Positions 35,304 to 43,845 are shown, counted from the first letter of the stretch. The stretch is 64,000 bases of DNA from Methylorubrum populi (GCF_002355515.1 NZ_AP014809.1:981501-1045500); one strand, 5' to 3'. Notes: generated from the sequence alone by a model not told the origin. A program made the numbers and translations.

Positions 35304-35879
35304 CTACGCCGCCGGACCGGTGCCGGATCGTGCTCTCGGCAGCGGCCGGCTGAGATAGGGCGAGCCGGGCACGAGGAAGCGCCAGGGCGCTTCGACGCCG
35401 CGGCTGATGCCGATGCGGGTCGTGGCGGCGACCGCCACCGGTCCCTGCGGCGCCAGCCAGGCGAAGGGTGCCCGGTCGAGCGGAAGGCCGTCATGCGAGA
35501 GGTCGATGCCCAGCGCCTGGGCGAGCCGGCCGGGCCCCGCGCAGAGCAGGCGCGGGGCATCGAGTCCGCGCCGGGCGCGCATCGTCGCCAGCCCCATGGT
35601 CGGTTCGACCGCGCGCAGCAACACGGCGCTGCCGGTCTCGCAGACGAGGTTGAGGCACCAGTGCAGGCCGTAGGAGCGGTAGACGTAGGCGCGGCCGGGC
35701 GGCCCGAACATGCTGGCATTGCGCCGCGTCGGCCCGGCGAAGCTGTGAGAGGCCGGATCGGTTCGGTCGTAGGCCTCGGTCTCGACGATGATGCCGCCGA
35801 CGCCGTCCACGAGCAGCCCGTGACCGATCAGCGCGGCGGCGACGGTCGCGGCGGGACGATCGAAGAAGGTCGGGTCCAT
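35304..35879 (-). CDS. 3-methyladenine DNA glycosylase (AAG/MPG type)
   Basis: This 191-residue enzyme removes alkylated purines from DNA in base excision repair. The ATG at 35879 gives a start at [18 protein letters not shown], as in the family. Signatures include [22 protein letters not shown] (the catalytic Glu in VETEAY), [19 protein letters not shown] and [13 protein letters not shown]. It lies 19 bp after rnhA and is probably cotranscribed with it and the lipoprotein gene, a group that shares DNA maintenance roles only in part. Confidence 0.93.
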   Translation of the reverse strand: MDPTFFDRPAATVAAALIGHGLLVDGVGGIIVETEAYDRTDPASHSFAGPTRRNASMFGPPGRAYVYRSYGLHWCLNLVCETGSAVLLRAVEPTMGLATMRARRGLDAPRLLCAGPGRLAQALGIDLSHDGLPLDRAPFAWLAPQGPVAVAATTRIGISRGVEAPWRFLVPGSPYLSRPLPRARSGTGPAA

Positions 35880-35898
35880 CGCGCCGCACCGGGCCGTG

Positions 35899-36573
35899 TC
35901 AGGACGCCTTCTGCAGCTCGGCGCGGACGCGGGCGACGCCCGGCGGCTTGAGCTCCAGCGCGAGCCGCACGGCGTCCTCGAGATAGGCCTGCGGGCTGAT
36001 GCCGGCACGGGCCGCGGCCCGCGACACCGCCCGGGCGAGGTCGGTGCTCAGCGCCACCTGCGTCGTCTCCGGCGGCGCGGGTGTCGGGGCAGGCGCAGGC
36101 GCGGGGTCAGCGGTCGGCAGAACCGTCTCGCCCGAGGCCTTTCCGCTCAGGGCTTCGCGCCGGCCGAGAGCGGCGAGCCGGTCGGCGCGCTCGTTTCCGG
36201 CCTCACCGGCATGGCCGCGCACCCAGGTCCAGCGCACGTCGCGGGCGGCGGCCAGCGTGTCGAGGCGCTGCATCAGGTCGATGTTCTTCACCGGCCCCGT
36301 GGCGGTGCGCCAGCCCCGAGCCTTCCAACCGCGCATCCATTCGGTGACGGATTTGACCACGTACTGGCTGTCGCAGCGCATCTCGATCTGCGCTCCTTCA
36401 GGGAAATGCTCCAGAGCGCGGATCGCGGCGGTCAGTTCCATGCGGTTGTTGGTGGTGGCGCGCTCGCCGCCATGCAGCTCGACGGTGCCGGCGGGGTCCT
36501 GGATCACCACACCCCAGCCGCCGGGACCGGGATTCGGGTCGCAACCGCCATCCGCGTAGACGATGGTTCGCAT
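35899..36573 (-). CDS. rnhA: Ribonuclease HI with C-terminal extension
   Basis: RNase HI cuts RNA in RNA-DNA hybrids. Catalytic residues D8, E46, D68 and D131, and the loop H121, are all present ([51 protein letters not shown]). The family is usually about 150 residues; this one has 224. After a Pro/Ala linker (145-170) there is a folded-looking extension, [37 protein letters not shown], which resembles a ribbon-helix-helix type segment. It sits 48 bp after the lipoprotein gene and 19 bp before the glycosylase gene. Confidence 0.93.
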   Translation of the reverse strand: MRTIVYADGGCDPNPGPGGWGVVIQDPAGTVELHGGERATTNNRMELTAAIRALEHFPEGAQIEMRCDSQYVVKSVTEWMRGWKARGWRTATGPVKNIDLMQRLDTLAAARDVRWTWVRGHAGEAGNERADRLAALGRREALSGKASGETVLPTADPAPAPAPTPAPPETTQVALSTDLARAVSRAAARAGISPQAYLEDAVRLALELKPPGVARVRAELQKAS

Positions 36574-36621
36574 CGATCCCCTTCACTCCGAACTGATGGG
36601 CCTGCCGAATTCGAAGCGAGG

Positions 36622-37431
36622 CTAATACTTGGCCACGACCGGCTTGGCCACGGCCGGCGCGGCCAGCATCGGCGGCTCGACGAGGCCGCAGCGGGCCGCG
36701 GCGTCCGGCGGCAGCAGCGGGTCGAGAAGCGCCCGCCGTCCTTCGAGGAACGCCACCGCCTGCTCCGCCGGAGCGGCCTCGCGGCCGGGCATCTCGACCA
36801 GAAAATGCTCAAGGGCGTAGCGGTAGCGGGCGATCCGCAGGGATGTCTCCAGACGTGTCCAGGCGACGAGGCAGCGATTCTCCGCGACGCGCATGGCGGC
36901 CTGCCGCACGTCCCATCCGTCGAGACTTTCGGAAAACGGCAAGGCGCGCAGGCGCACCGCGTCGGCCTCGAACACGCGTCCGGCAACGGCCACGAAGGGC
37001 GGGATCAGCCGGCCATCGGCGACGGCGTCGTCCGACAACCTGCGGTAGCGGGAATAGGAAGAGCGAAACGCTTCCGAGATCAAATCACCGTGATAGGCGG
37101 GAATGTCGTCATGCCGCCAGCGCGGTGGCAGGACACGGGCCCGGGTCAGATTGGCGAGCGCATCCTCAAAGGCGGCCCGGCTGTCGGCGGGCATCAGGAA
37201 CCGCCAGGCACGGTCGCGCAGCGCCACCTCGTCGTCGTTGAGCGGGAAGACCGAGGCCGGCGCGCCGCGCTCGCGGGCGGCGAGGGTTCCCGTTGTGTCG
37301 ATCAGCCGGTTCCAGGCGCTGGGCGCCGGGCGGCCGAAATCACCCTCCTGCGCGCAGGCGGCCAGCAGCAGCGGCGCCGCGAGCAGGCCGGCGCGAAACG
37401 GGCCGAACGATCGCGAGCCGGCGGATGTCAC
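36622..37431 (-). CDS. Lipoprotein, hypothetical
   Basis: This 269-residue protein has a lipoprotein signal, with Cys in LLLAACAQ (about residue 26). The mature part is mostly helical and contains LNDDEVALRDRAWRFLMPADSRAAFEDALANL and YHGDLISEAFRSSYSRYRRLSDDAVADGRLIPPF, then VAENRCLVAWTRLETSLRIARYRYALEHFLVEMPG. No known domain is recognised. The start overlaps the stop of the small ORF upstream by ATGA, so the two are coupled. Envelope location is likely; the role is unknown. Confidence 0.8.
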   Translation of the reverse strand: MTSAGSRSFGPFRAGLLAAPLLLAACAQEGDFGRPAPSAWNRLIDTTGTLAARERGAPASVFPLNDDEVALRDRAWRFLMPADSRAAFEDALANLTRARVLPPRWRHDDIPAYHGDLISEAFRSSYSRYRRLSDDAVADGRLIPPFVAVAGRVFEADAVRLRALPFSESLDGWDVRQAAMRVAENRCLVAWTRLETSLRIARYRYALEHFLVEMPGREAAPAEQAVAFLEGRRALLDPLLPPDAAARCGLVEPPMLAAPAVAKPVVAKY

Positions 37432-37652
37432 GAGCGGCGGCGACGCGGAACCGGCGCGGTCTCGGCCTCCGGCATCCGCTCGTAGCGCACCCCGGTGAAC
37501 AGCAGGATCTGACCGCGCGGCGCATCGTCCGCCTCGCGGCGGAAGCGTCGGGTGGCGTCAGGGATGAAGGGAACGACCGCGGCCGTGGCACCGCGCTCGC
37601 GGCGGGCGGGTTCCGCGGTCCGAGCGGACGAGGACGTGGTTGAAGGGGGCAT
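37428..37652 (-). CDS. Small hypothetical protein coupled to the lipoprotein
   Basis: This 74-residue product overlaps the lipoprotein start by four bases. It is basic at both ends, with a central segment VVPFIPDATRRFRREADDAPRGQILLFTGVRYERM that looks structured. It has no signal peptide or membrane segment. I do not recognise a family, but the tight coupling and non-random sequence support a real gene. Confidence 0.6.
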   Translation of the reverse strand: MPPSTTSSSARTAEPARRERGATAAVVPFIPDATRRFRREADDAPRGQILLFTGVRYERMPEAETAPVPRRRRS

Positions 37653-37839
37653 GGGCCTGTCCCGTCGATGCGTGTGGCGGCCGGCTCCCGCCCGTCGCCT
37701 TCCCGAACGGGTCGGCGGGGTCGGGCGGGCGCTCCTCGTGAGCGGGACGGGCCCGCCCCGGCCGGGCGATCTAGGGGAAAGCTCAGCACGACGTGGTTAA
37801 CGGAGTGTTTCAGCGCACGCCGCATTCACGTCTCTCGCC

Positions 37840-37980
37840 CGTCTCTCCTCCGCCTGAGGGCGGTCTCCTCCGGACCTGTGACGTTACCGGCACGGTCCTT
37901 GCGACGCCGGATTCGCCCATGGCGGGCGTTTCCTCCCTTGACTTCGGCCCCGCGCGGATCCCGTTGCGGGGCCTTTCTTT
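37840..37980 (+). ncRNA. Candidate small RNA or leader ending at an orphan terminator
   Basis: In a 517-bp gap there are consecutive small hairpins (ccgcc/ggcgg near 37850-37863; ggacc/ggtcc near 37872-37898; cgccc/gggcg near 37914-37928) ending in a strong intrinsic terminator at 37946-37980. No protein gene precedes it on the plus strand. This arrangement is typical of an sRNA or an mRNA leader, but the 5' end is only estimated and no family is recognised. Confidence 0.4.
37946..37980 (+). terminator. Intrinsic terminator without an upstream gene
   Basis: Perfect 8-bp GC arms (ggccccgc and gcggggcc) around a 12-base loop are followed by TTTCTTT. Genes to the left all lie on the minus strand, so the terminated transcript is not a known gene. 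Confidence 0.7.
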
Positions 37981-38169
37981 ACGGGCCGGTCGGTCCGCAT
38001 GCCGGAACGAGGGCTTGTGCGTTTCCGTGCGTCTCCGCGCATCCTGTCCACGCGCCGGAAACGGGCATGAGAGACGCGCGGCAGCGGCGGCATGCTGCGC
38101 TTGCTAACGAGGGCGGATGCCCGATATGCGGTGCAAACCCACTTTTGATCGAGCGAAGGACAAGGCAGA

Positions 38170-38478
38170 ATGCGTCCGGACTTCTCACGATTTGGCAGCC
38201 CGGTGCGCGGCGTGTCCGCGGCTCTGAGACTGGCTCCCCTGGCGCTGCTGGCCCTGGTGGCCGCGAGCCCGGCCCAGGCTCAGCGCGACGATCAGGGGCT
38301 GCAACTCGGCTGCGCCAACGATTATTTCCGGCTCTGCGCCGGCGTCGATCCCAACAGCCCCGATGCCGATGCCTGCATGACCCGCAACCGCCCCCGCCTC
38401 TCGCCCGAGTGCAAGGCCGCGATCAGCGACTACGATCGCCGCACCGGGAGCGCCTCGCAGCCCCGCGGCCAGCGCTGA
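38170..38478 (+). CDS. Small secreted cysteine-rich protein (Cys_rich_FGFR-like repeat)
   Basis: This 102-residue protein has a long signal peptide (to about residue 37, ASPAQAQ) and one cysteine-rich unit: LGCANDYFRLCAGVDPNSPDADACMTRNRPRLSPECKAAI. The spacing C-x(7)-LC-x(n)-C-x(n)-LSPEC matches the repeat found in GLG1-like and many alphaproteobacterial secreted proteins. It would be disulphide-bonded in the periplasm; function unknown. The last codons and stop are duplicated just downstream (38470-38491), and an intrinsic terminator follows before gshB. Confidence 0.8.
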   Translation: MRPDFSRFGSPVRGVSAALRLAPLALLALVAASPAQAQRDDQGLQLGCANDYFRLCAGVDPNSPDADACMTRNRPRLSPECKAAISDYDRRTGSASQPRGQR

Positions 38479-38491
38479 GGCAGCGCTGAGG
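38470..38491. repeat. 11-bp direct duplication spanning the stop codon
   Basis: Two perfect tandem copies of cagcgctgagg occur; the first contains the TGA of the preceding gene. A third partial copy (cag) follows. Confidence 0.75.
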
Positions 38492-38525
38492 CAGGGGACA
38501 TTCGAGGATCAGCGGTCGGAACGAT

Positions 38526-38551
38526 GCGGGCTCCCCGGGAGCCCGCTTTTT
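38526..38551 (+). terminator. Intrinsic terminator between the Cys-rich gene and gshB
   Basis: Perfect 9-bp arms gcgggctcc and ggagcccgc around 3 bases, followed by five T. It separates the transcripts of the small secreted protein and gshB. Confidence 0.88.
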
Positions 38552-38582
38552 CGGCGGAACGCGCAGCAATCCGGGGACGAGC

Positions 38583-39539
38583 ATGGCGTTGACCGTCGCG
38601 GTCCAGATGGACCCGATCCAGTCGATCCGCATCGCGGGCGACACCACCTTCGGCCTGATGCTGGAGGCACAGGCCCGGGGCCACTCGCTCTACACCTACA
38701 CGCCGGACCGCCTCTCGATGCAGGGTCGGCTGGTGACGGCCTACGCTCAGCCGGTGACGGTCCAGGATGTCGAGGGCGCGCATGCGAATCTCGGGAGCCC
38801 GGAGCGCATCGACCTCGCGCAGGTCGACGTGGTGCTGATGCGCCAGGATCCACCGTTCGACATGGCCTACGTCACGGCCACCCACATGCTGGAGAAGATC
38901 GCCGGGCGCACCCTGGTGGTCAACGATCCGGCCGAGGTTCGCAACGCGCCGGAAAAGCTGTTCGTCCTCGATTTCCCCGAATTGATGCCGCCGACCCTGA
39001 TCTCCCGCGACCGCGCCGAGATCGAGGCGTTCCGCAAGGAGCACGGCACCGTCGCGATGAAGCCGCTGCACGGGCATGGCGGCGCTGCGGTGTTCCGGGT
39101 CTCGGAGGAGGATCCGAATTTCGGGTCGATGTTCGACCTGTTCTCCGTCACCTTCCGCGAACAGTGGGTGGTGCAGCGCTTTCTGGAAAAGATCACCGAG
39201 GGCGACAAGCGCATCATCCTCGTCGACGGCGAGCCGATGGGCGCGATCAACCGCGTGCCGGCCAAGGGCGACATCCGCTCCAACATGGTCCGCGGCGGTG
39301 CGGCCGGCGCCTCGGACCTGACCGAGCGCGAGCGCGAGATCTGCGCGACCATCGGCCCGGAGCTGCGCCGCCGCGGCCTCATCCTCGTCGGCATCGACGT
39401 GATCGACGGGCACCTCACCGAGATCAACGTCACCTCGCCCACCGGCATCCGCACCATCAAGCGGCTCGGCGGCCCCGATCTCGCGGTTTCGGTGTGGGAT
39501 GCGATCGAGGCGCGGCTCGCCGCCCGCGGCGGCCGGTGA
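38583..39539 (+). CDS. gshB: Glutathione synthetase
   Basis: GshB adds glycine to gamma-glutamylcysteine with ATP to make glutathione in the cytosol. The 318-residue product has the family N-terminus VAVQMDPIQSIRIAGDTTFGLMLEAQARGH, the ATP-grasp features KPLHGHGGAAVFRV and EINVTSPTGIRTIKRLGG, and the conserved VNDPAEVRNAPEKLFVLDFPELMPPTLIS. Length fits (about 315). It has its own transcript, since an intrinsic terminator lies just upstream. Glutathione is also used in formaldehyde detoxification in some methylotrophs. Confidence 0.96.
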   Translation: MALTVAVQMDPIQSIRIAGDTTFGLMLEAQARGHSLYTYTPDRLSMQGRLVTAYAQPVTVQDVEGAHANLGSPERIDLAQVDVVLMRQDPPFDMAYVTATHMLEKIAGRTLVVNDPAEVRNAPEKLFVLDFPELMPPTLISRDRAEIEAFRKEHGTVAMKPLHGHGGAAVFRVSEEDPNFGSMFDLFSVTFREQWVVQRFLEKITEGDKRIILVDGEPMGAINRVPAKGDIRSNMVRGGAAGASDLTEREREICATIGPELRRRGLILVGIDVIDGHLTEINVTSPTGIRTIKRLGGPDLAVSVWDAIEARLAARGGR

Positions 39540-39705
39540 CCACTCGGCAGAGCTCCGCCCGGTCGAACCGCACCGTAGCGGTGAACCCGCGAGGGGCGTG
39601 AGCGAAGCCCAAATCCTCTGGTCCCGAGGGATTGAGCGGATCGGGGACGAGACGTCCCGTGAGGAGGGGCCCCGCCTCGGGCCGGCCGGTCCTCACGACA
39701 AGCCG

Positions 39706-39939
39706 CTATCGAAACACCGGCAGCCCGAAGCCGATCAGGACGAGACCGAGGATCAGAAGGACACCGGCCAGGGATTCGGCGTGCGACGAGCGTGCGCCGA
39801 AGTGGTGTGCCTGGGCCGCCAGCCCGACTCCGGTGACAAGGCAGAGCGCGCTCGCGACCATCAGCACGGCCGCTTCCGGAGGAGTCGACCGACGAGGCCG
39901 GCATTCACCGCGTCGGATCGCGTCCGCGACGGCGGGCAT
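39706..39939 (-). CDS. Small membrane protein, two helices, hypothetical
   Basis: This 77-residue frame has two hydrophobic helices, AAVLMVASALCLVTGVGLAAQA and AGVLLILGLVLIGFGLPVF, separated by a short polar loop with two His. The start at 39939 has no good ribosome site; the internal ATG (27th codon) is an alternative. No family is recognised. Membrane-protein character and lack of another gene here are the only support. The 166 bp to its left hold no gene that I can support. Confidence 0.5.
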   Translation of the reverse strand: MPAVADAIRRGECRPRRSTPPEAAVLMVASALCLVTGVGLAAQAHHFGARSSHAESLAGVLLILGLVLIGFGLPVFR

Positions 39940-40472
39940 CGTGCTGACGACGTGAACATGGCTTTCGGCATCGGATCTGGCCCCGGCCCGTGCGCGCGAG
40001 CGGGCAACGGGACGACGTGAAGGATCGCGAACATGCCGCCGGACATGGACCGGAGCGTGACACGCGGGGAAGCGATTGGCTCGGCCCGCTTCCGACAGTC
40101 GTTCCCCGTCATTGCCGTTCCGAGTTCGCGAGCTTTAACGCGTCTACAGGAAATTCGTCCGGAATTTACAGCTCGGTTCACCAATCATGCACAGTTCTTT
40201 ATTGCAATTTCTAGTTTCCGGCCGGTGCGCGGCATTGGAAATCAGTCTCATAATTTTGAACCCCAATATGAAAAGAATGACAAGATTATATAAACTTGAA
40301 ATATCAGCCAAAATTGGAACTTCATTCCGAAATTCTATTGTGAATATTTATTTCATTTTGCTTTAATGGCAAATATAAAGAATCATATATCCGTTTTGTA
40401 ATCTGCAAAACGTCGATATTGATGCCGCCAAATAATGCCAGCCAAATCTCGTGGTCGGACTGAGCGTGTCGA
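39940..40472. other. Gene-free region with AT-rich island
   Basis: The part from about 40130 to 40440 is far richer in A and T than the rest of the window. It contains short open frames without start codons or recognisable sequence, and a hairpin at 40392-40412. It lies just after the antiporter stop (minus strand), so it may contain that gene's 3' end and terminator, or a relic of transferred DNA. Confidence 0.55.
40392..40412 (-). terminator. Possible antiporter terminator hairpin
   Basis: Arms cgttttg and caaaacg are perfect inverted copies around 7 bases, 60 bp after the antiporter stop on the minus strand, followed by AT-rich sequence containing ctttatattt. The stem is AU-rich and weak. 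Confidence 0.35.
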
Positions 40473-42050
40473 TCACGCCTCACCTCGCGGAGTTGCGTTG
40501 AGCTCTGCCCAGTCGAGCTCCTCCTCCAGCACGAAATAGGCGTCGTCGCCGATCCGGCTGTTCCGGCGCAGCGTGAGAAGCCGGTCGCGGGCGGCGCGGA
40601 TCGCGCGGCGGCGGGGCTCGTCGGTCGGCAATCCCTCGGGCGCGAGACCTTCCTCATGCGCCTCCGCCTGGGCCAGGGCGGCATGGAACTCCCGGCGCAG
40701 GGCATCCGTCGCCTCCGAGCGGTCACCGCTGAGGGCCTCGACCGCCGCCCCATAGGCCTCGGCCCGGGCCCGGCCCACCTCGCGACCGACGGGATCGGAA
40801 TCCTCCAGCCCGAGGCGCGCCAGGATCGGGCGCAGGGTCAAGCCCTGGACCACGAGCGTTCCGATCACCACGCAGAAGGCGGTGAGCACGATCAGGTCGC
40901 GGTAGGGGAACCCAGCCCCGCCGGAGCCCCCCTCGGGCAGCGCCAGGGCGGTGGCGATGGTGACGAGGCCGCGCATCCCCGACCACGAGACGGCAAAGCC
41001 GGCGCCGAGGCCGAGATCGCGGTCCTGGCGCAGGTCGTCCGGATGCCGCGGGCTGGTACCGAACCCGACGTGGCGGATGGCGGTGGCCGGCAGCACCCAG
41101 GCGATGCGAACGAGAATCACGGTCACAACCACGGCCCCGGCGACGGAGGCGTAGGCGAATTCCTGCTCGGGCGTCATCCGCGCCAGGATCGGCCCGATCT
41201 GCTCACCGATCAGCACGAAGGCGAGAACGTTGAGCACGAAGATCGCCGTTTCCCAAACCGCGTTCGAGATCACCCGCAGGCGCGGCGACGTCTGGCCGGG
41301 GGCGCGGCGGGCCACGGTGATCGCGAAGCTCACTACGGTCAGCACGCCGGACAGTTCCAGCGCCTCGGCAGCGATCCAGAGGCCGAAGGCGGCCGCGAAC
41401 TGCAGCACGATCACGCTCATCGGCTCCTCGACCCGACGCAGGATCCGGAGATAGACGAGCGCGGCGAGCGGTCCGGCCACGAGGCTGCCGACGACGCCGA
41501 TCGCGAAGGCCGGCGCCACCTCGGAGACGGAGAAGTGGCCGGTCACGGCTGCGGCCACGCCGAGCCGGTAGATCAGCAGGGAGGCGGCATCGTTCAGGAG
41601 GCTCTCGCCGCGCAGGATCGTGGCGAGGCGGTGCGGCAGCGAGACGTGGCCGAGCACCGAGAGCGCGGCCACCGCGTCGGGTGGGGCGACGATCGCGCCG
41701 AGGACGATGGCGGCCGCGAGCGGCATGTCCGGGACGAGCCAGAGCACGACCGCCGCGACCGCAGCCGTCGTCGCCGCCACCGCCCCGACGGCGAGCCCGG
41801 CAATGGGGCGGGCGTTGCGCACGAGGTCGCGCAGCGAGGTGCTGTAGCCCGCATCCATCAGCACCGGCGCGAGGAACAGGGCGAGCGCCAGCTCCGGATC
41901 GAGGCTGAGACTCGGCACGCCGGGGATGAAGGCGAGAGCGACACCGCCCAGCGCCAGGAAGGCTGGGTAAGGCGCGCGCAGACGCCGCGCCAAGCCGGCG
42001 AGCAGAACCGCGCCGACAAGGACGCCGACGATCCAGTGGAACACGAACAT
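40473..42050 (-). CDS. Na+/H+ antiporter, CPA1 family
   Basis: This inner membrane transporter exchanges protons for sodium or potassium. The ATG at 42050 gives 525 residues starting FVFHWIVGVLVGAVLLAGLARRLRAPYPAFLALGG, as in bacterial CPA1 members; a TTG at 42101 is an upstream alternative. About twelve hydrophobic helices follow, with the conserved LNDAASLLIYRLGV (the ND motif of the ion site) and SWSGMRGLVTIATALALP. The C-terminal 110 residues are soluble and helical. It is separated by about 120 bp from the AmpD-like gene and has the AT-rich island downstream. Confidence 0.92.
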   Translation of the reverse strand: MFVFHWIVGVLVGAVLLAGLARRLRAPYPAFLALGGVALAFIPGVPSLSLDPELALALFLAPVLMDAGYSTSLRDLVRNARPIAGLAVGAVAATTAAVAAVVLWLVPDMPLAAAIVLGAIVAPPDAVAALSVLGHVSLPHRLATILRGESLLNDAASLLIYRLGVAAAVTGHFSVSEVAPAFAIGVVGSLVAGPLAALVYLRILRRVEEPMSVIVLQFAAAFGLWIAAEALELSGVLTVVSFAITVARRAPGQTSPRLRVISNAVWETAIFVLNVLAFVLIGEQIGPILARMTPEQEFAYASVAGAVVVTVILVRIAWVLPATAIRHVGFGTSPRHPDDLRQDRDLGLGAGFAVSWSGMRGLVTIATALALPEGGSGGAGFPYRDLIVLTAFCVVIGTLVVQGLTLRPILARLGLEDSDPVGREVGRARAEAYGAAVEALSGDRSEATDALRREFHAALAQAEAHEEGLAPEGLPTDEPRRRAIRAARDRLLTLRRNSRIGDDAYFVLEEELDWAELNATPRGEA

Positions 42051-42168
42051 GAAGATTTGCGGGATCCGATGCCCGGCCGTGCCGAAGACTGTGGCGACCA
42101 AACGCCGGGCGGCCGAAAATCTTTCCGAATTTCCCGGCGGTCCGCGGTCGGGCGGCGGTCAGATCAGA

Positions 42169-42921
42169 TCAAATCGGTTGCGCGGCGATCAGGTCGCGCA
42201 GGGTCGTGATGGTAGAGGCGTCCGCGACGCCATCGACGCGGACCGGACGGAAATGACGCTGGAAGGCGGCCACCACGGCGTGCATCGCCTCGTCGAAATG
42301 CCCGGTGACCGGCTGCGCGTAGCCGTAGAGGGCGAGCATCGCCTGCAGCGCCTCGACGGGCTGGCCGGTATCGCCCATGGCGAGGAAACGCCCGTCGCGA
42401 ATGGGAGCAGGCGTCACCCAGTGCCCGACGCCGTCGCGCGCCAGCCGCTCCCAGGGAAAGGTCTCGCCCGGATCCTCCTTGCGGGCCGGTGCCACGTCGG
42501 AATGGGCGAGAACGCGGGGTGCGGGGATCGCGCGCCGGACCACGATGTCGCGGGCGAGCCGGATCACCGCCGCGATCTGCGCCTCCGGATAGGGCGGAAG
42601 GCCGCCGGCATGGCCGGGATGGGCGATCTCGATGCCGATCGAGCGCGAGTTGATGTCGCGCCCGCCGGCCCAGGCTCCGGCTCCCGCGTGCCAGGCCCGG
42701 TCGGCCTCGGCCACCATCTGCACGATGCGCCCGTCCTCGAACACGAAGTAATGGGCCGAGACTTCCGCCGCCGGGTCGCACAGGCGCTCCAGCGCCCCCT
42801 GCGCCGTCGGCATGCCGGTGTAGTGCAGGATCAGCATGTCGAGGGCGTCGCCGACGCGCGCGCCGCGATTGGGCGAGGCGACCACCGCCTGTACGAGCGC
42901 GCTGTCGGCGGAGAAGCTCAC
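42169..42921 (-). CDS. N-acetylmuramoyl-L-alanine amidase, AmpD-like, with PG-binding domain
   Basis: This 250-residue enzyme cleaves the amide between muramic acid and the peptide stem. The zinc ligands fit AmpD: H33 (LILHYTGM), H140 and D150 (LAHSDVAPARKEDPG). SAHYFVFEDGRIVQMV and SIGIEIAHPGH are family motifs. A C-terminal peptidoglycan-binding-type helical unit (residues about 185-245, VEALQAMLALYGYAQPVTGHFDEAM) follows. There is no obvious signal peptide, so it may act on recycled muropeptides in the cytosol. Its start overlaps the stop of the TerB/J-domain gene (ATGA). Confidence 0.93.
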   Translation of the reverse strand: MSFSADSALVQAVVASPNRGARVGDALDMLILHYTGMPTAQGALERLCDPAAEVSAHYFVFEDGRIVQMVAEADRAWHAGAGAWAGGRDINSRSIGIEIAHPGHAGGLPPYPEAQIAAVIRLARDIVVRRAIPAPRVLAHSDVAPARKEDPGETFPWERLARDGVGHWVTPAPIRDGRFLAMGDTGQPVEALQAMLALYGYAQPVTGHFDEAMHAVVAAFQRHFRPVRVDGVADASTITTLRDLIAAQPI

Positions 42922-43643
42922 GCCAATCCCCGCTCGGCCGCGATCCGGTCCCAGGCGGCGTTGATGGCGGCGAGCCGGTGGGTGGCGATCGCCACCGCCT
43001 CCGGCGGCAGGCCGCGGGCCAGCGCCCGGTCGGGATGGTTCTCGGCCACCAGCCGCCGATACTGCGCCTTGAGCGAGGCGGGGTCGGCGGACCGTTCGAG
43101 GCCGAGCACGAGGTAGGGGTCGTCGGCCAGCCGCACATGCCGCGCGGCGATCCGGCGGAAGGCCGCCTCGTCGAGGCCGAAGATGCCGGCGACGGAGCGT
43201 AGGTAGCGCTCCTCACCCTCGTGGATCGCCCCGTCGGCAGTGGCGATGTGGAACAGGCCGTCGAGCACGTCCTCCAGCAGGGCGGGCTCCTCGCCGAAAG
43301 TCGAGGCGAGCTGCCCGGCATAGGCTTCGAAGCCGTCGGTCGTCGCCTTGGCGAGATCGAACAGGCGCTGGACGCCCGCACGTGCCTCGGGCTCGACCTG
43401 CACCACGCGGCCGAACGCCTGAATCTCGGAATCGGTCACCACGCCGTCGGATTTCGCCATCTTGGCCGCGAGCGCCACGAGCCCGGTCGTGAACACCACG
43501 TCCCGGGGTGTCGGCCCGAAGGGAGCGCCCTCGCGATCGATGAGAAAATGGCCGGCGACGCTTCCCACCAGCGCCCCGATCGGCCCGCCGACCAGCACGC
43601 CGATCCCGGCTCCGCCGATCTTGCCCCACAGCCCGGTGCTCAT
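42918..43643 (-). CDS. TerB-like/J-domain protein (DjlA-type)
   Basis: This 241-residue protein has a hydrophobic Gly-rich start (GGAGIGVLVGGPIGALVGSVAGHF, residues 10-33), a TerB-like acidic helical domain (about 48-168, VALAAKMAKSDGVVTDSEIQAF and GLFHIATADGAIHEGEERYL) and a C-terminal J domain (175-238) with HPD at 203-205, the site that stimulates Hsp70 ATPase. The order is that of DjlA, a membrane-linked DnaK co-chaperone. It is coupled to the AmpD-like amidase gene, so the pair may act in envelope maintenance. Confidence 0.9.
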   Translation of the reverse strand: MSTGLWGKIGGAGIGVLVGGPIGALVGSVAGHFLIDREGAPFGPTPRDVVFTTGLVALAAKMAKSDGVVTDSEIQAFGRVVQVEPEARAGVQRLFDLAKATTDGFEAYAGQLASTFGEEPALLEDVLDGLFHIATADGAIHEGEERYLRSVAGIFGLDEAAFRRIAARHVRLADDPYLVLGLERSADPASLKAQYRRLVAENHPDRALARGLPPEAVAIATHRLAAINAAWDRIAAERGLA

Positions 43644-43790
43644 TGGGTGCGACCGGCAGGACGAAGACGGGAGCGCGAGGCGTTCGGGACGGGCAAGGAC
43701 GGTTCCGAGGTCATGCGGCGAGGGTGTTCGTGACGGCTAAACGCGGCAAACCGTAGCGCAGCGCAAGCCCCGTGCTTTAATCGACCGCAA

Positions 43791-43823
43791 AAGGAAAGGG
43801 CCGGAGCTCTCCGCCCCGGCCCT
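43791..43823 (-). terminator. Terminator of the glycine-zipper lipoprotein gene
   Basis: Arms agggccgg and ccggccct form a hairpin 22 bp after the stop, followed on the minus strand by TTTCCTTTT. Confidence 0.7.
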
Positions 43824-43845
43824 CCCCGCAACGCGTGCGTCGCGA

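Noticed and set aside
40656..42209. Plus-strand frame of 517 residues opposite the antiporter gene
   Set aside because: Extremely Arg/Gly/Asp/His-rich shadow of a transporter gene with clear membrane helices.
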